Of a DNA stretch of 14,612 nucleotides, positions 6,237 to 14,283 are shown one piece after another. The stretch covers positions 203,297 through 217,908 of the forward strand of contig DOTB01000019.1 in NCBI GenBank assembly GCA_003513845.1, written 5' to 3'. A model generated the notes under the pieces. It ran no database searches, was not told the origin of the DNA, and saw only the letters and a program-made list of their open reading frames with translations. Position 1 is the first letter of the stretch, and each line of letters starts with the position of its first letter. A program made the translations under genes and the position numbers. The stretch comes from Candidatus Atribacteria bacterium (GTDB taxonomy: Bacteria; Atribacterota; Phoenicimicrobiia; Phoenicimicrobiales; Phoenicimicrobiaceae).

Positions 6237-6722
6237 TTATTCAATTCGCTGATAATGCCCGCTTTTTCCTCCGGTCTTCTCTATCAGATAAATATTTTTT
6301 ATAGTAATACCCCTATCTACTGCTTTACACATATCATATATAGTAAGCCCAGCTACTGCAACCGCAGTCAAAGCCTCCATTTCTACACCTGTTTTACCTA
6401 TGGTCTCGACTTTTGATTTTATAACAATTTTGCGAGCTTTTTCTTTAATCTCAAAATTAAGGTCCACACTGGTAAGCATTAAAGGGTGACACATAGGAAT
6501 AATCTGACTAGTCTGTTTAGCTGCCATAATACCAGCTATTTGAGCTACCGCCAATACATCTCCTTTAGCAATTTTCCTTCCCTTAATCAACTTTAAGGTT
6601 TCCGCTTGCATAATTATTTCACCTTGAGCAATTGCCATCCTCCTGGTATCCTCTTTATCTCCCACATCTACCATACGAGCTCTTCCTTCATTATTAAAGT
6701 GACTTAATTCTTTTGCCTGCAC
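6237..6722 (-). CDS. moaC: Cyclic pyranopterin monophosphate synthase MoaC
   Basis: MoaC converts the MoaA product 3',8-cyclo-dihydro-GTP into cyclic pyranopterin monophosphate, the second half of cofactor step one. Starting at GTG (6720-6722) gives 161 residues, the usual MoaC length, opening [35 protein letters not shown] carries the conserved active-site HPL, and YDMCKAVDR carries the catalytic Asp130 and Lys133 (Asp128 and Lys131 in E. coli); KTGGKSGHY is near the end. A TTG at 6737 is also in frame and would add five residues. I prefer GTG because GGGGG lies 8 bases upstream and the TTG version overlaps moaA by 11 bp with no better ribosome site. It follows moaA directly. Confidence 0.95.
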   Translation of the reverse strand: MQAKELSHFNNEGRARMVDVGDKEDTRRMAIAQGEIIMQAETLKLIKGRKIAKGDVLAVAQIAGIMAAKQTSQIIPMCHPLMLTSVDLNFEIKEKARKIVIKSKVETIGKTGVEMEALTAVAVAGLTIYDMCKAVDRGITIKNIYLIEKTGGKSGHYQRIE

Positions 6723-6726
6723 TTTA

Positions 6727-7743
6727 CTAACCCCCAATTCGTGACATTTTAAAAGTCATATTATTTAAACTTCCCTCTTTAATTTCGTGACCTTTTGGTT
6801 TTATTTTTACTGCCATTTCTATTTTTTCCTTTATTATTTTACTTTTCAAAATCTGATTATTTTTTATGTCCTTCAACTCTCTTATAGTTTTTTTAAGATC
6901 AACTTCCTGATTAGAAAAAAGACAGGGTCTGATCTTCCCCTCAGAAGTCAACCTAATCCGATTACAAGATTGGCAAAAATGTTGGCTTAGAGCGGTAATA
7001 AAACCTATGGTACCTTTCCCGCCTTCAATTTGGTAATATTTTGCTGGTCCATTGCTTGAACCAATATCAATAGGATTAAATGAATATTTCTTTGCTAAGT
7101 TCTCCTTAACCTCTAATACTGAGATAAATTTATCTTTATAATTATCTATAAGGTTTTCTTCGGAAGGCATTAATTCTATAAATCGAATATTTATTGGTCT
7201 TTCCAGGGTGAATCTTGTAAAATCTTCTATTTCATCATCATTAATTCCTTTCATCAGTACAGTATTAATCTTAATGGGAAGTAATCCTTCCTTAAAGGCG
7301 TAATCAATCCCTTTTAATACTCTCTCTAAATTTCCTCCCCGAGTAATTTTTCGGTATTTATTTTTCTGGAGGGAATCCAGGCTAACATTTACTCTGTTTA
7401 ACCCCGCCATTTTCAATTTTTTAGCATACTCGGCTAAAAAAAATCCATTAGTAGTTAAAGATATATCTTCTAATTTTTCAATTTTTTTTAATTCCTTTAT
7501 AAAATTTTCGACCCCTTTTCTTACTAAAGGTTCACCACCCGTAATTCTAACTTTAGTGATACCTAAGTCTACTGCCTCTTGAATAATTTCTATAATTTCT
7601 TCATACCTTAAAATTTCTTCATGAGGAATAAATTTAAATTGTTCTTCAGGTTGGCAATAAATACATCTATAATTACAACGGTCAGTAATAGAAACCCTTA
7701 AATAGGTAATTTTTCGCCCGAAACTATCCACCAATTGATTCAT
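6727..7743 (-). CDS. moaA: GTP 3',8-cyclase MoaA (radical SAM)
   Basis: MoaA uses S-adenosylmethionine radical chemistry to turn GTP into 3',8-cyclo-dihydro-GTP, the committed step of molybdopterin synthesis. The 338 residues hold the N-terminal radical SAM cluster [10 protein letters not shown] (Cys23, Cys27, Cys30), [10 protein letters not shown] at 67-76, and the C-terminal substrate-binding cluster HFCQSCNR plus PCLF (Cys257, Cys260, Cys274). The protein ends in Gly-Gly, the conserved tail needed for catalysis in this family, so the C-terminus is complete. The ATG at 7743 overlaps the stop of the moeA fusion by 4 bp (ATGA). All expected residues are present. A low-oxygen cytoplasm is implied by the two clusters. 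Confidence 0.97.
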   Translation of the reverse strand: MNQLVDSFGRKITYLRVSITDRCNYRCIYCQPEEQFKFIPHEEILRYEEIIEIIQEAVDLGITKVRITGGEPLVRKGVENFIKELKKIEKLEDISLTTNGFFLAEYAKKLKMAGLNRVNVSLDSLQKNKYRKITRGGNLERVLKGIDYAFKEGLLPIKINTVLMKGINDDEIEDFTRFTLERPINIRFIELMPSEENLIDNYKDKFISVLEVKENLAKKYSFNPIDIGSSNGPAKYYQIEGGKGTIGFITALSQHFCQSCNRIRLTSEGKIRPCLFSNQEVDLKKTIRELKDIKNNQILKSKIIKEKIEMAVKIKPKGHEIKEGSLNNMTFKMSRIGG

Positions 7744-9731
7744 TCATTTATCACCTTTCCACCCTGAGAAAGGTCATATCCACCCAGACTCAAAGCTTTT
7801 TTCTTAAATTTATCTGATCTAATAATATTTAATAACCTTTGAATTTTTAAAGAAGAATAATACTCTTTGGGTATAATTATATCATATCTCTCTTTAGCTA
7901 TTGGTATAAAATCTAAACCAAAGGTCTTAGCTGCCGACAAAATTCCCATTCCTACATCCACATTACCCTCCGCCACCGCAGAAGCTATCATCAAATGGGT
8001 ATACTCTTCCTGGAAATAACCTTGAATATCTAAAGGATTAATACCTTTATTTTTTAATAAATAATCTAATAATATCCTGGTTCCCGACCCCTTCTGTCTG
8101 TTTATAAATTTGACATCTTCTCTGGTTAAATCAAGCAATTCTTTTATATTTTTTGGATTCCCCTTTTTTACCATCATCCCTTGCTCCCGATAAGCTAAAT
8201 TCACTACCATTAATTCTTTCTGGGGAAGTATTCTCTTTAAATAAGGAAAATTATATTCTCCGCTTTCAGGATCCAAGAGATGAGCAGTAGCAAGATGAGT
8301 TCGATTCTGTTTTAAAGCGATTAATCCTCCCATACTACCTACATTAAATGAAACTAACCGATAATTAGGAAAATTATCCTGCAACTCATTTCTTAAAATA
8401 TCTAAAATAAGATCATTACTACCCGTTACAATAATATTATTCATTATGGTATCCATATCCTTATAAAGTTCAGTATATACTTCTTCTTCGAGAGCTAAAC
8501 CTTCTTTTAGTGAAGGAATACAAATTATGCCATCTGCTTCCACTAAGGAAGTTATTACCCCTGAACCTCGGGGTAAAGGATAAGCCATTATTTTTCCGGC
8601 AATATTCCCTAATCTCACTCTTAAAAACTCCTCATCTCCCAATCGAGAAACTACTTGGTGAGCCATTCGAGCTTTAACCTTTTGCCGTTTTGGTACAGGT
8701 AGATTTAATCTTTTAAATATTAAAGGTCTTAAAAACTGCTCAGCAGATATGATTGCAGAAACAGGATAACCGGGGAGACCAATTAAAGGGGTTTTATTAA
8801 CAATTCCTAATATGGTTGGCTTCCCAGGCATAATGGCCACTCCGTGTACTAATACTTCCCCTATATCTTTAACAATTTCGGTAGTGAAATCTTTTGAACC
8901 GGCGGAGGAACCAGCGATAACCACGATAATGTCATTTTCAATAGTAGCCTCAAGCAAAACCTTCTTTAAATCACCAGGAATATCTTTAACAATTTCACAA
9001 ACCTTAGCTTCTCCTCCCCATTCAGAGATTAAACCTTCAATCATTTTAGAATTATATTCGATAATTTTTCCAGGAGTGATTTTCTCTCCTAATTGAATCA
9101 ATTCATCTCCTGTAGGGATAATTGCTACTTTGGGTTTTTGGCGCACTAAAAGGTGCCCTATCCCTCCACTCAATAAGGATCCAATATCTATGGGACGAAT
9201 TAAATGATTAATAGGAATGAGTAACTGATTGGCTACTATATCTTCTCCAATATTACGTATATGCTGCCCAGGAGGAACTGGAGAAAATATTATAATTTCT
9301 TCAATACCTTCATCTTCTTCGTTCTTGATCAATTCATTAATATTTTCTTTGTTTAATTCTCTATGATTTGTTTCCTTGCTTACTGGATTAATATCTTCGA
9401 TTTTTATCACTGCGTCAAATCCAAAAGGTATAGGATTACCAGTATTTATAAAATAAAAGTCTTTATTAATTCTTAATCTAAGAGGAGAAGATTCAGAGGC
9501 ACCATAAGTATCTCTCGCTCTAACCACTATCCCATCCATAGCAGCGGCTTGATAATGTGGAGAAGATATTTTAGCAAAAATTGGTTCAGCTGTAACTCGT
9601 TTAAGAGAGTTTTCGGTTGAAACCTTCTCTCCTTTTGAAGGTTGATTAATTCCGAGATCTGTTAAAGCTCTATTAAATTTTTCTTGTGCCTTTTCTAAGG
9701 TCAATTTACTCAAATAAATATTTCTCTTCAA
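7740..9731 (-). CDS. MoeA fused to a C-terminal periplasmic-binding-like domain
   Basis: The 663-residue protein has a complete MoeA part (about 1-425), which inserts the oxyanion metal into adenylated molybdopterin. Its motifs are AMDG (Asp66), VIKIED (Glu112), PTGDE (206-210), AGSSAGSKD (273-281), PGKPT (302-306) and GLPGYPVSA (318-326). From about 431 to the end is a second domain with the PBP/LysR substrate-domain pattern (NVGSMGGLIAL, QKGSGTRILLDYLL, GNVDVGMGILSAAK). I recall this fusion in anaerobes and archaea as MoeA/LysR-substrate-binding protein; it lacks the HTH of LysR, and the domain may bind molybdate, tungstate or a pterin. A lysine/glutamate-rich insertion (about 118-146) is unusual for MoeA. 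The start is TTG at 9731 with GGGGGAG 8 bases upstream. It overlaps moaA by 4 bp, so the two are coupled. Confidence 0.93.
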   Translation of the reverse strand: MKRNIYLSKLTLEKAQEKFNRALTDLGINQPSKGEKVSTENSLKRVTAEPIFAKISSPHYQAAAMDGIVVRARDTYGASESSPLRLRINKDFYFINTGNPIPFGFDAVIKIEDINPVSKETNHRELNKENINELIKNEEDEGIEEIIIFSPVPPGQHIRNIGEDIVANQLLIPINHLIRPIDIGSLLSGGIGHLLVRQKPKVAIIPTGDELIQLGEKITPGKIIEYNSKMIEGLISEWGGEAKVCEIVKDIPGDLKKVLLEATIENDIIVVIAGSSAGSKDFTTEIVKDIGEVLVHGVAIMPGKPTILGIVNKTPLIGLPGYPVSAIISAEQFLRPLIFKRLNLPVPKRQKVKARMAHQVVSRLGDEEFLRVRLGNIAGKIMAYPLPRGSGVITSLVEADGIICIPSLKEGLALEEEVYTELYKDMDTIMNNIIVTGSNDLILDILRNELQDNFPNYRLVSFNVGSMGGLIALKQNRTHLATAHLLDPESGEYNFPYLKRILPQKELMVVNLAYREQGMMVKKGNPKNIKELLDLTREDVKFINRQKGSGTRILLDYLLKNKGINPLDIQGYFQEEYTHLMIASAVAEGNVDVGMGILSAAKTFGLDFIPIAKERYDIIIPKEYYSSLKIQRLLNIIRSDKFKKKALSLGGYDLSQGGKVINE

Positions 9732-9759
9732 ATCAGTTTCTCCCCCTTATTTAGTCTTT

Positions 9760-9960
9760 AGTGAATAGTTGTTAGTCGCTAGTATTAAAACAAGTTTTAG
9801 TTTACAGTTTTCAGTAAGTAGAGGCGTATTGCTATACACCCTTCTTACTGATGACTGGTTAACTAATCCTTAACTGGCAAACCGGGTAACCAGATAACTA
9901 ATACATAAGAGATACGAGATACGAATAGGATTTTTCGCTTTTTAATTTAAGCTTTTGGCT
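9760..9960. repeat. Degenerate phrase-repeat region between the two moeA genes, with a dispersed repeat copy
   Basis: The 236-bp gap holds imperfect repeats of short phrases such as TAGTCGCTAGTA, CAGTTTTCAGTA and GAGATACGAGATACG. The segment at 9873-9923 (ACTGGCAAACCGGGTAACC, then AGATAACTAATACAT, then GAGATACGAGATACG) recurs in inverted orientation at 13217-13266 between tupB and tupA, and a weaker copy is at 14489-14580. No gene or clear promoter is visible. Confidence 0.55.
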
Positions 9961-9967
9961 CGATATA

Positions 9968-11224
9968 TTAAAATAATTTGACCATTACTTTGTTACCTTT
10001 TTTTAGTCCTTCTATGTTTAATCCAATTTTTACTAAACCTGAAGCGTGAACCATTGTAGAGATTAATCCTGATTTTCCTAAAATCGGCTTAGCATAAAAT
10101 TTACCATTCTCTTTCCACAAAACGACTCTAATATAGTCCTCCCGTCCAGGATCTGATACTACATTACAAATAAGTTCAGCCTCAATTTTTTGGTGAAAAT
10201 CATCATTATAATCTCCTCCTTGTAACCAACTTATCAATGGTTGGACAAAGAGACTAAATATAATCATAGCTGAAACTGGATGACCTGGTAAGCCAAATAT
10301 GGGTTTATTATCCACTATGGCAACTATAGTAGGTTTCCCTGGTTTTACAGATACACCATGAACCAACACTCCTGGCTTTCCTAATTTACTAAGGACCTCA
10401 AGAGTGATATCTCTAGTCCCCATCGAACTCCCTCCAGATATGATTACTACCTCTACTTTATCTTTTTCTATAGATTTTCTTATCTCTTGTTCGAGAAAAT
10501 TGGCTTCATCTTTAACAATTCCGCTGTATATAGGAATCCCATTTGCCTTTTTTACACAAGCACCAAGAGTATAAGAATTTATATCTCTTACTTCTCCTAT
10601 TTGTGGCTCATCCTGAGGAGGAATAACTTCATTACCCGTTGAAATAATCGCTACTCGAGGTTTCTTAAAAACCTTTACTTTTACCTTCCCTATCCCAGCC
10701 AATACTCCTATATCTTGGGGCCGTAATTTATGACCTTCTTTTAATAAGACCTCTCCCGCCTTTAGATCCTCATCTTCTCGTAATATATTCTCTCCTGGCG
10801 CAACTGGCTTCCGTAACTCAATAGTGGTATCATCAATCTTAGAAGTGTATTCCCACATTATTACTGCATTCGCACCTTCTGGTAACATTCCACCAGTAGA
10901 AATTTTTACTGCTTCTCCACGATTGATCTTAAGTTCGGGTCTTTTGCCCATTTTTATTTCTCCTATAAGTCTCAAATATGAAGGGAGACTCTCAGTCGCT
11001 CCAAAAGAATCCTCCGCCCTAAGAGCATAACCATCCATTGTTGAACGAGTAAAACCTGGTAGATTACAAGGAGGGATAATTTCTTCAGCCAAGACTCTAT
11101 CCAGGGAATCTTTAATATCAATTATTTCTATATTGTTCTTTATAATCTCCTTTAAATTTAAATGATTCTTTAATTCTCTAATTACTTCTTGGGGGGTACT
11201 AACTTTAAATAAAGGTTTTGCCAT
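9968..11224 (-). CDS. moeA: Molybdopterin molybdenumtransferase MoeA (stand-alone)
   Basis: The 418 residues are normal for MoeA, which uses the adenylated pterin made by Mog/MoaB to insert molybdate or tungstate. Motifs in order: MDGYA (63-67, Asp64), PEGANAVIMWE (115-125), STGNE (195-199), GGSSMGTRD (264-272), PGKPT (295-299) and GLPGHPVSA (311-319), then the C-terminal domain. This is the closer match to canonical MoeA; the fusion gene downstream is its paralogue. Two MoeA proteins occur in some tungsten-using organisms such as Pyrococcus and may be metal-specific, but which is which cannot be told here. The ATG at 11224 has AGGAGA about 12 bases upstream, a long spacing. Gaps of more than 200 bp full of repeats flank it, so it may have extra promoters I could not identify. 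Confidence 0.96.
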   Translation of the reverse strand: MAKPLFKVSTPQEVIRELKNHLNLKEIIKNNIEIIDIKDSLDRVLAEEIIPPCNLPGFTRSTMDGYALRAEDSFGATESLPSYLRLIGEIKMGKRPELKINRGEAVKISTGGMLPEGANAVIMWEYTSKIDDTTIELRKPVAPGENILREDEDLKAGEVLLKEGHKLRPQDIGVLAGIGKVKVKVFKKPRVAIISTGNEVIPPQDEPQIGEVRDINSYTLGACVKKANGIPIYSGIVKDEANFLEQEIRKSIEKDKVEVVIISGGSSMGTRDITLEVLSKLGKPGVLVHGVSVKPGKPTIVAIVDNKPIFGLPGHPVSAMIIFSLFVQPLISWLQGGDYNDDFHQKIEAELICNVVSDPGREDYIRVVLWKENGKFYAKPILGKSGLISTMVHASGLVKIGLNIEGLKKGNKVMVKLF

Positions 11225-11271
11225 ATTAGCTATTCATCTCCTATTATTAATTGTTTAAACATGTTATTTTC

Positions 11272-11395
11272 CAAGATTATCAGGAGAGCAAACTCCCTCT
11301 GAAACCCCTATGTTTGCACAATGAATTGTGCCCTCGCCATATTATTGCCTAATTTCTCCTGTAGACACGATGCATCATGCCCTTACCTTACCATT
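11272..11395. repeat. Repeat cluster between tupC and moeA
   Basis: Three elements can be seen. Bases 11272-11306 match 217-251 at 28 of 35 positions. GCACAAT-GA-ATTGTGC at 11316-11331 is a perfect palindrome. A related imperfect palindrome lies at 11366-11379 (CACGATGCATCATG). Both palindromes are followed by TGCCCT and a CC two bases on, so they are two direct copies of one unit of about 23 bp. The gap (11225-11437) holds no gene. Confidence 0.6.
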
Positions 11396-11437
11396 TTGTC
11401 TACTTTTTTGGATTTCAATCATTATATTTTCTTAAAA

Positions 11438-12454
11438 TTAATAAAGTTTTACTGCTGAAGCTTTAAAAGTTAAGTAAACTTTGCTTCCTAAATTGAGATT
11501 CATATCTTGAAATGATTCTCGGGTAATAATGGTTACTAAGTTGACACCTACATCTACTTCCAATTTTATTAAATGATTTTTCTCGGCAATCTTTATTATT
11601 CTCCCCGAAAATGAATTTCTGGCACTTGATTGAAACCGCTGATAAGACAAGATTATATCTTTGGGGTCGATATAAATATATGCCATTCCAACTTTTTCAG
11701 TCACTATAGCTATCTTTATATCTTTTGCAACTTTAAACCATTTTAAACCATCTTTTTCTATTATTTCTCCCCGAAGAATATTTTCTGGAACTTCTTTAAT
11801 TATTTTGCCTTCTAAAAAAGATACTACCTCATCAGCTAAACGATAGGCCTGGGAAAGGTCATGAGTAGTAAATATTATAGTTGTTTTAGTCTCCTTATTT
11901 ACTTTTTTAATAATTCTTTCTACTACATCTATATGTCTTTGGTCTATATTTGCAGTAGGTTCATCTAAAAAAAGAATTTTTGGTTCTATCACCAAAGCCC
12001 TGGCAATTACTACTCGCTGAGCTTCTCCCCCTGATAATTGATTAACTTTTCTCTTTTCAAAACCAGAGAGTCCTACCATACTTAAAGCATTTCTGACTCT
12101 ATTTTGCTGAATTTTAGACGGTATTCCTCTTATTTTTAATCCATAAGCAATATTATCATAGACTGTGGAATGAAATAAGAAAGGATTCTGATTTACCAAA
12201 GTCATCTGTCGTCGAATTCCTAAAATATGATAATTTGACTTATAATTAATTTCTTGACCATAAAAAAATGTCTGACCTTCATCTGGATTCTCTAATAAAT
12301 TTAAAATATTAAGCAAAGTAGTTTTGCCTGACCCATTTGGGCCTACAATGGCATAAATTTTACCCTCTTGAAAATCTAAACAATCAACATCTAATACTGT
12401 TTTATTATTATAGATCTTTTTTATATTTCTAATTTTAAGTATTGTTTTATTCAT
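11438..12454 (-). CDS. tupC: Tungstate/molybdate ABC transporter ATP-binding protein with C-terminal Mop domain
   Basis: This cytoplasmic ATPase powers oxyanion import. Its 338 residues include Walker A GPNGSGKTT (38-46), the Q-loop glutamine (about 89), the signature LSGGEAQR (140-147), Walker B ILFLDEP (160-166) and the switch histidine in TTHD (His198). About 275-338 looks like one Mop/TOBE domain (FSGRIIKIAEKNHLIKLEVD to KASAVKLY), which in ModC-type proteins binds molybdate or tungstate and may let the transporter sense internal oxyanion. The ATG at 12454 follows the permease stop by 9 bp; its ribosome site is weak, so coupling is likely. Genes tupA, tupB and tupC occur in the standard order. 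Specificity for tungstate is inferred from the partner proteins. Confidence 0.93.
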   Translation of the reverse strand: MNKTILKIRNIKKIYNNKTVLDVDCLDFQEGKIYAIVGPNGSGKTTLLNILNLLENPDEGQTFFYGQEINYKSNYHILGIRRQMTLVNQNPFLFHSTVYDNIAYGLKIRGIPSKIQQNRVRNALSMVGLSGFEKRKVNQLSGGEAQRVVIARALVIEPKILFLDEPTANIDQRHIDVVERIIKKVNKETKTTIIFTTHDLSQAYRLADEVVSFLEGKIIKEVPENILRGEIIEKDGLKWFKVAKDIKIAIVTEKVGMAYIYIDPKDIILSYQRFQSSARNSFSGRIIKIAEKNHLIKLEVDVGVNLVTIITRESFQDMNLNLGSKVYLTFKASAVKLY

Positions 12455-12463
12455 ATTTTATAT

Positions 12464-13156
12464 TTAAACTTTCTTACTTTGAAAATAATGTAGTAAAATA
12501 TTTATGCTAAAAGCAATAAATAATAAAATAATTCCCAGAGCAATACCAAAACCAAACTCTCCTTTGGAAGTCTCGAGGGCAATGGCTGTGGTCATAACTC
12601 GAGTAGTCCCTCTAATATTCCCTCCCAACATCATAGCAGCTCCTACTTCAGCAATTATTCTTCCAAATCCAGTAATTACTGCAGCTATCACCGCATAGCG
12701 AGCTTCTTTAATCACTGTCCAGGCAGATTGAATTTCTGTTGCTCCCAGAGTCAAAGCAGTACTTCTCGCTCTTCTATCGATTCCCTGTATTGCTGAATGA
12801 GTAAGAGCAATAATAATAGGGGTAGCTAAAATAAATTGACCGATAATCATAGCAGAAGGAGTGTACAGTAAACCAAAGACTCCTAATGGCCCTCTGCGAG
12901 AAATTACAGAATAAACTATTAATCCTACCACTACTGTAGGTAGGGCTAACAGAGTATTCACTAAAGCTATAGTAAATTTCTTCCCCCAATAATCCTTTAC
13001 CCCTATTAAAAATCCCAGGGGTATACCTAGAAACGAAGCCAGTATTATAGCAGTTAAAGAGATTCTTAGTGAAAGTAAGACTATATTAAATATTTCTCTA
13101 TCTAAAGAAAAAATCAATTGAAAGGCTTTTCGTACTCCTTCGATAATAAAATCCAA
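12464..13156 (-). CDS. tupB: Tungstate ABC transporter permease
   Basis: The 230-residue inner-membrane protein has five clear hydrophobic spans, about residues 24-51, 63-85, 100-121, 153-177 and 202-224. The cytoplasmic coupling loop that contacts the ATPase lies around 133-151 (TALTLGATEIQSAWTVIKE), with the conserved glycine of the EAA motif. GRIIAEVGAAMMLGGNI (165-181) is characteristic of TupB/WtpB-like permeases. The start is TTG at 13156, with GAGGTG 5 bases upstream; there is no ATG nearby in frame. It would work as a dimer with two TupC. It lies 231 bp downstream of tupA, an unusually wide gap filled by a repeat element, and 9 bp upstream of tupC. Confidence 0.93.
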   Translation of the reverse strand: MDFIIEGVRKAFQLIFSLDREIFNIVLLSLRISLTAIILASFLGIPLGFLIGVKDYWGKKFTIALVNTLLALPTVVVGLIVYSVISRRGPLGVFGLLYTPSAMIIGQFILATPIIIALTHSAIQGIDRRARSTALTLGATEIQSAWTVIKEARYAVIAAVITGFGRIIAEVGAAMMLGGNIRGTTRVMTTAIALETSKGEFGFGIALGIILLFIAFSINILLHYFQSKKV

Positions 13157-13184
13157 AATAGCACCTCAATAAATAAATTCGTAT

Positions 13185-13377
13185 CGGGTATTGCGTATAG
13201 AGTATAGCGTCAAAAACCAGTATCTCGTATGTATTAGTTATCCAGTTAACCAGTTTGCTAGTTAATTTAATTTATATATGTAGATAGAACTGCCCTAGAT
13301 TCCTGCTCCCCGATCAGGCCGAAGGACATGTTACTGTTTTTCTATACGCTAAACGCTACCCCCTATACGCTAATTCT
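13185..13377. repeat. Composite repeat element filling the tupA-tupB gap, with terminal inverted repeats
   Basis: Bases 13190-13210 (ATTGCGTATAGAGTATAGCG plus T) are the reverse complement of 13353-13374 (ACGCTACCCCCTATACGCTA plus AT) at about 18 of 21 positions. Between them lie an inverted copy of the 9873-9923 repeat (13217-13266) and a GC-richer piece, CCTAGATTCCTGCTCCCCGA followed by TCAGGCCGAAGGACATG, at about 13294-13330. No coding capacity is present. It looks like a nested or composite insertion of small dispersed repeats inside the operon. Confidence 0.55.
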
Positions 13378-13387
13378 ATGCTAATGA

Positions 13388-14206
13388 CTATTCAATTGCC
13401 ATTGGATAAAAAAGAATTTCTCCTTCTTTCTTATATTCTCCAATTATTTTCTGACCTTCCACTGAAGTTACCCAGGCAATTAATTGCATTGCTTCCATAT
13501 ATTTAACCTGGTTATAACGAGCGGGATTAACTGCCATTATGCCATAGGGATTAAAGAGTAGAGGATCTCCTTCGGAGAGAATAATTAAATCTATCTTACC
13601 CTTGTAGGCTAAAAATGTACCTCTATCACAAAGGACATAAGCTTGTCTTTCATCAGCAATCTGTAAAGTCACCCCCATCCCTTGCCCAATTTCCATATAC
13701 CATTCCCCTTCTGGAGCAATTCCTGCCTTTTGCCATAAACTCTTTTCTTTTTTGTGAGTCCCAGAATCATCACCCCGAGAAACAAAATAAGCACCACAAT
13801 TAGCAATCTTTTTTAAAACTAAAACTATATTGCTTTCATCCTTAATCTTCGCAGGGTCATCAGATGGTCCAAGGATAATAAAATCATTATACATAACATC
13901 TCTACGATTTACTCCAAAACCCTCTTCAATAAACTTATCTTCTGCTTCTCGAGCATGAACTAATATAACATCTACATCTCCATTTTCTCCTAATTTAATA
14001 GCTTTGCCTGTACCAACCGCAATAACATCAACCTTAATATTATATTTTTCTTCAAAAGGAGGCAACAAAACTCCCAGCAACCCTGAATTTTCTGTACTGG
14101 TAGTAGTGGCTAATTTTAGGTGAATAGGGCTGGCATAAACTGAATTAATTAATATCATACTAATGGCAAATAAAAATACTGCCTTAAAAATAATATTTCT
14201 TTTCAT
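13388..14206 (-). CDS. tupA: Tungstate-binding protein TupA
   Basis: The 272-residue extracytoplasmic protein captures tungstate and hands it to TupBC. A signal peptide of about 25 residues (MKRNIIFKAVFLFAISMILI, then NSVYA) ends with an A-S cut site for signal peptidase I. No cysteine follows, so it is soluble, not a lipoprotein. The mature start leads into TTTSTENSGLL (34-44), the TupA family oxyanion motif. GTGKAIKLGENGDVDVILVH and SRGDDSGTHKKE continue the usual pattern. Length is typical (about 270). The ATG at 14206 has AAAGGAAAG about 10 bases upstream. It is first after the leader at 14251-14408, so it is directly exposed to the riboswitch and terminator. TupA proteins are usually highly selective for tungstate over molybdate; that is family knowledge. 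Confidence 0.95.
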   Translation of the reverse strand: MKRNIIFKAVFLFAISMILINSVYASPIHLKLATTTSTENSGLLGVLLPPFEEKYNIKVDVIAVGTGKAIKLGENGDVDVILVHAREAEDKFIEEGFGVNRRDVMYNDFIILGPSDDPAKIKDESNIVLVLKKIANCGAYFVSRGDDSGTHKKEKSLWQKAGIAPEGEWYMEIGQGMGVTLQIADERQAYVLCDRGTFLAYKGKIDLIILSEGDPLLFNPYGIMAVNPARYNQVKYMEAMQLIAWVTSVEGQKIIGEYKKEGEILFYPMAIE

Positions 14207-14250
14207 TGATTTTTCTTTCCTTTCTTTTAATTAAATTTAAAACCATTCAA

Positions 14251-14283
14251 ACAAAAAAACCAACACTGTGTTTGGTGTTGGTT
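14251..14283 (-). terminator. Leader intrinsic terminator upstream of tupA
   Basis: On the minus strand AACCAACAC (14275-14283) pairs perfectly with GTGTTGGTT (14258-14266) around an 8-base loop (14267-14274). The U-run continues beyond the stem (seven U in all). It sits about 50 nt before the tupA start and just after the riboswitch candidate, the normal place for an attenuator. Part of its ascending arm and loop is exactly complementary to the aptamer region (see the antiterminator entry). Confidence 0.9.

Noticed and set aside
8812..9096. Plus-strand open frame opposite the moeA fusion
   Set aside because: Antisense to the conserved MoeA core, no ribosome site and no recognisable domain.
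9760..9960. Possible CRISPR array or second riboswitch between the moeA genes
   Set aside because: The repeats are short, irregular in length and spacing and have no unique spacers; the aptamer sequence blocks seen at 14298-14408 are absent.
11225..11437. Independent promoter and leader for moeA
   Set aside because: No -35/-10 pair with 16-18 bp spacing stood out, and the gap is mainly repeats.
12774..12989. Minus-strand open frame of 71 codons in another frame inside tupB
   Set aside because: It lies wholly within the permease gene; the Tyr/Ser-rich product is typical of an out-of-frame reading.
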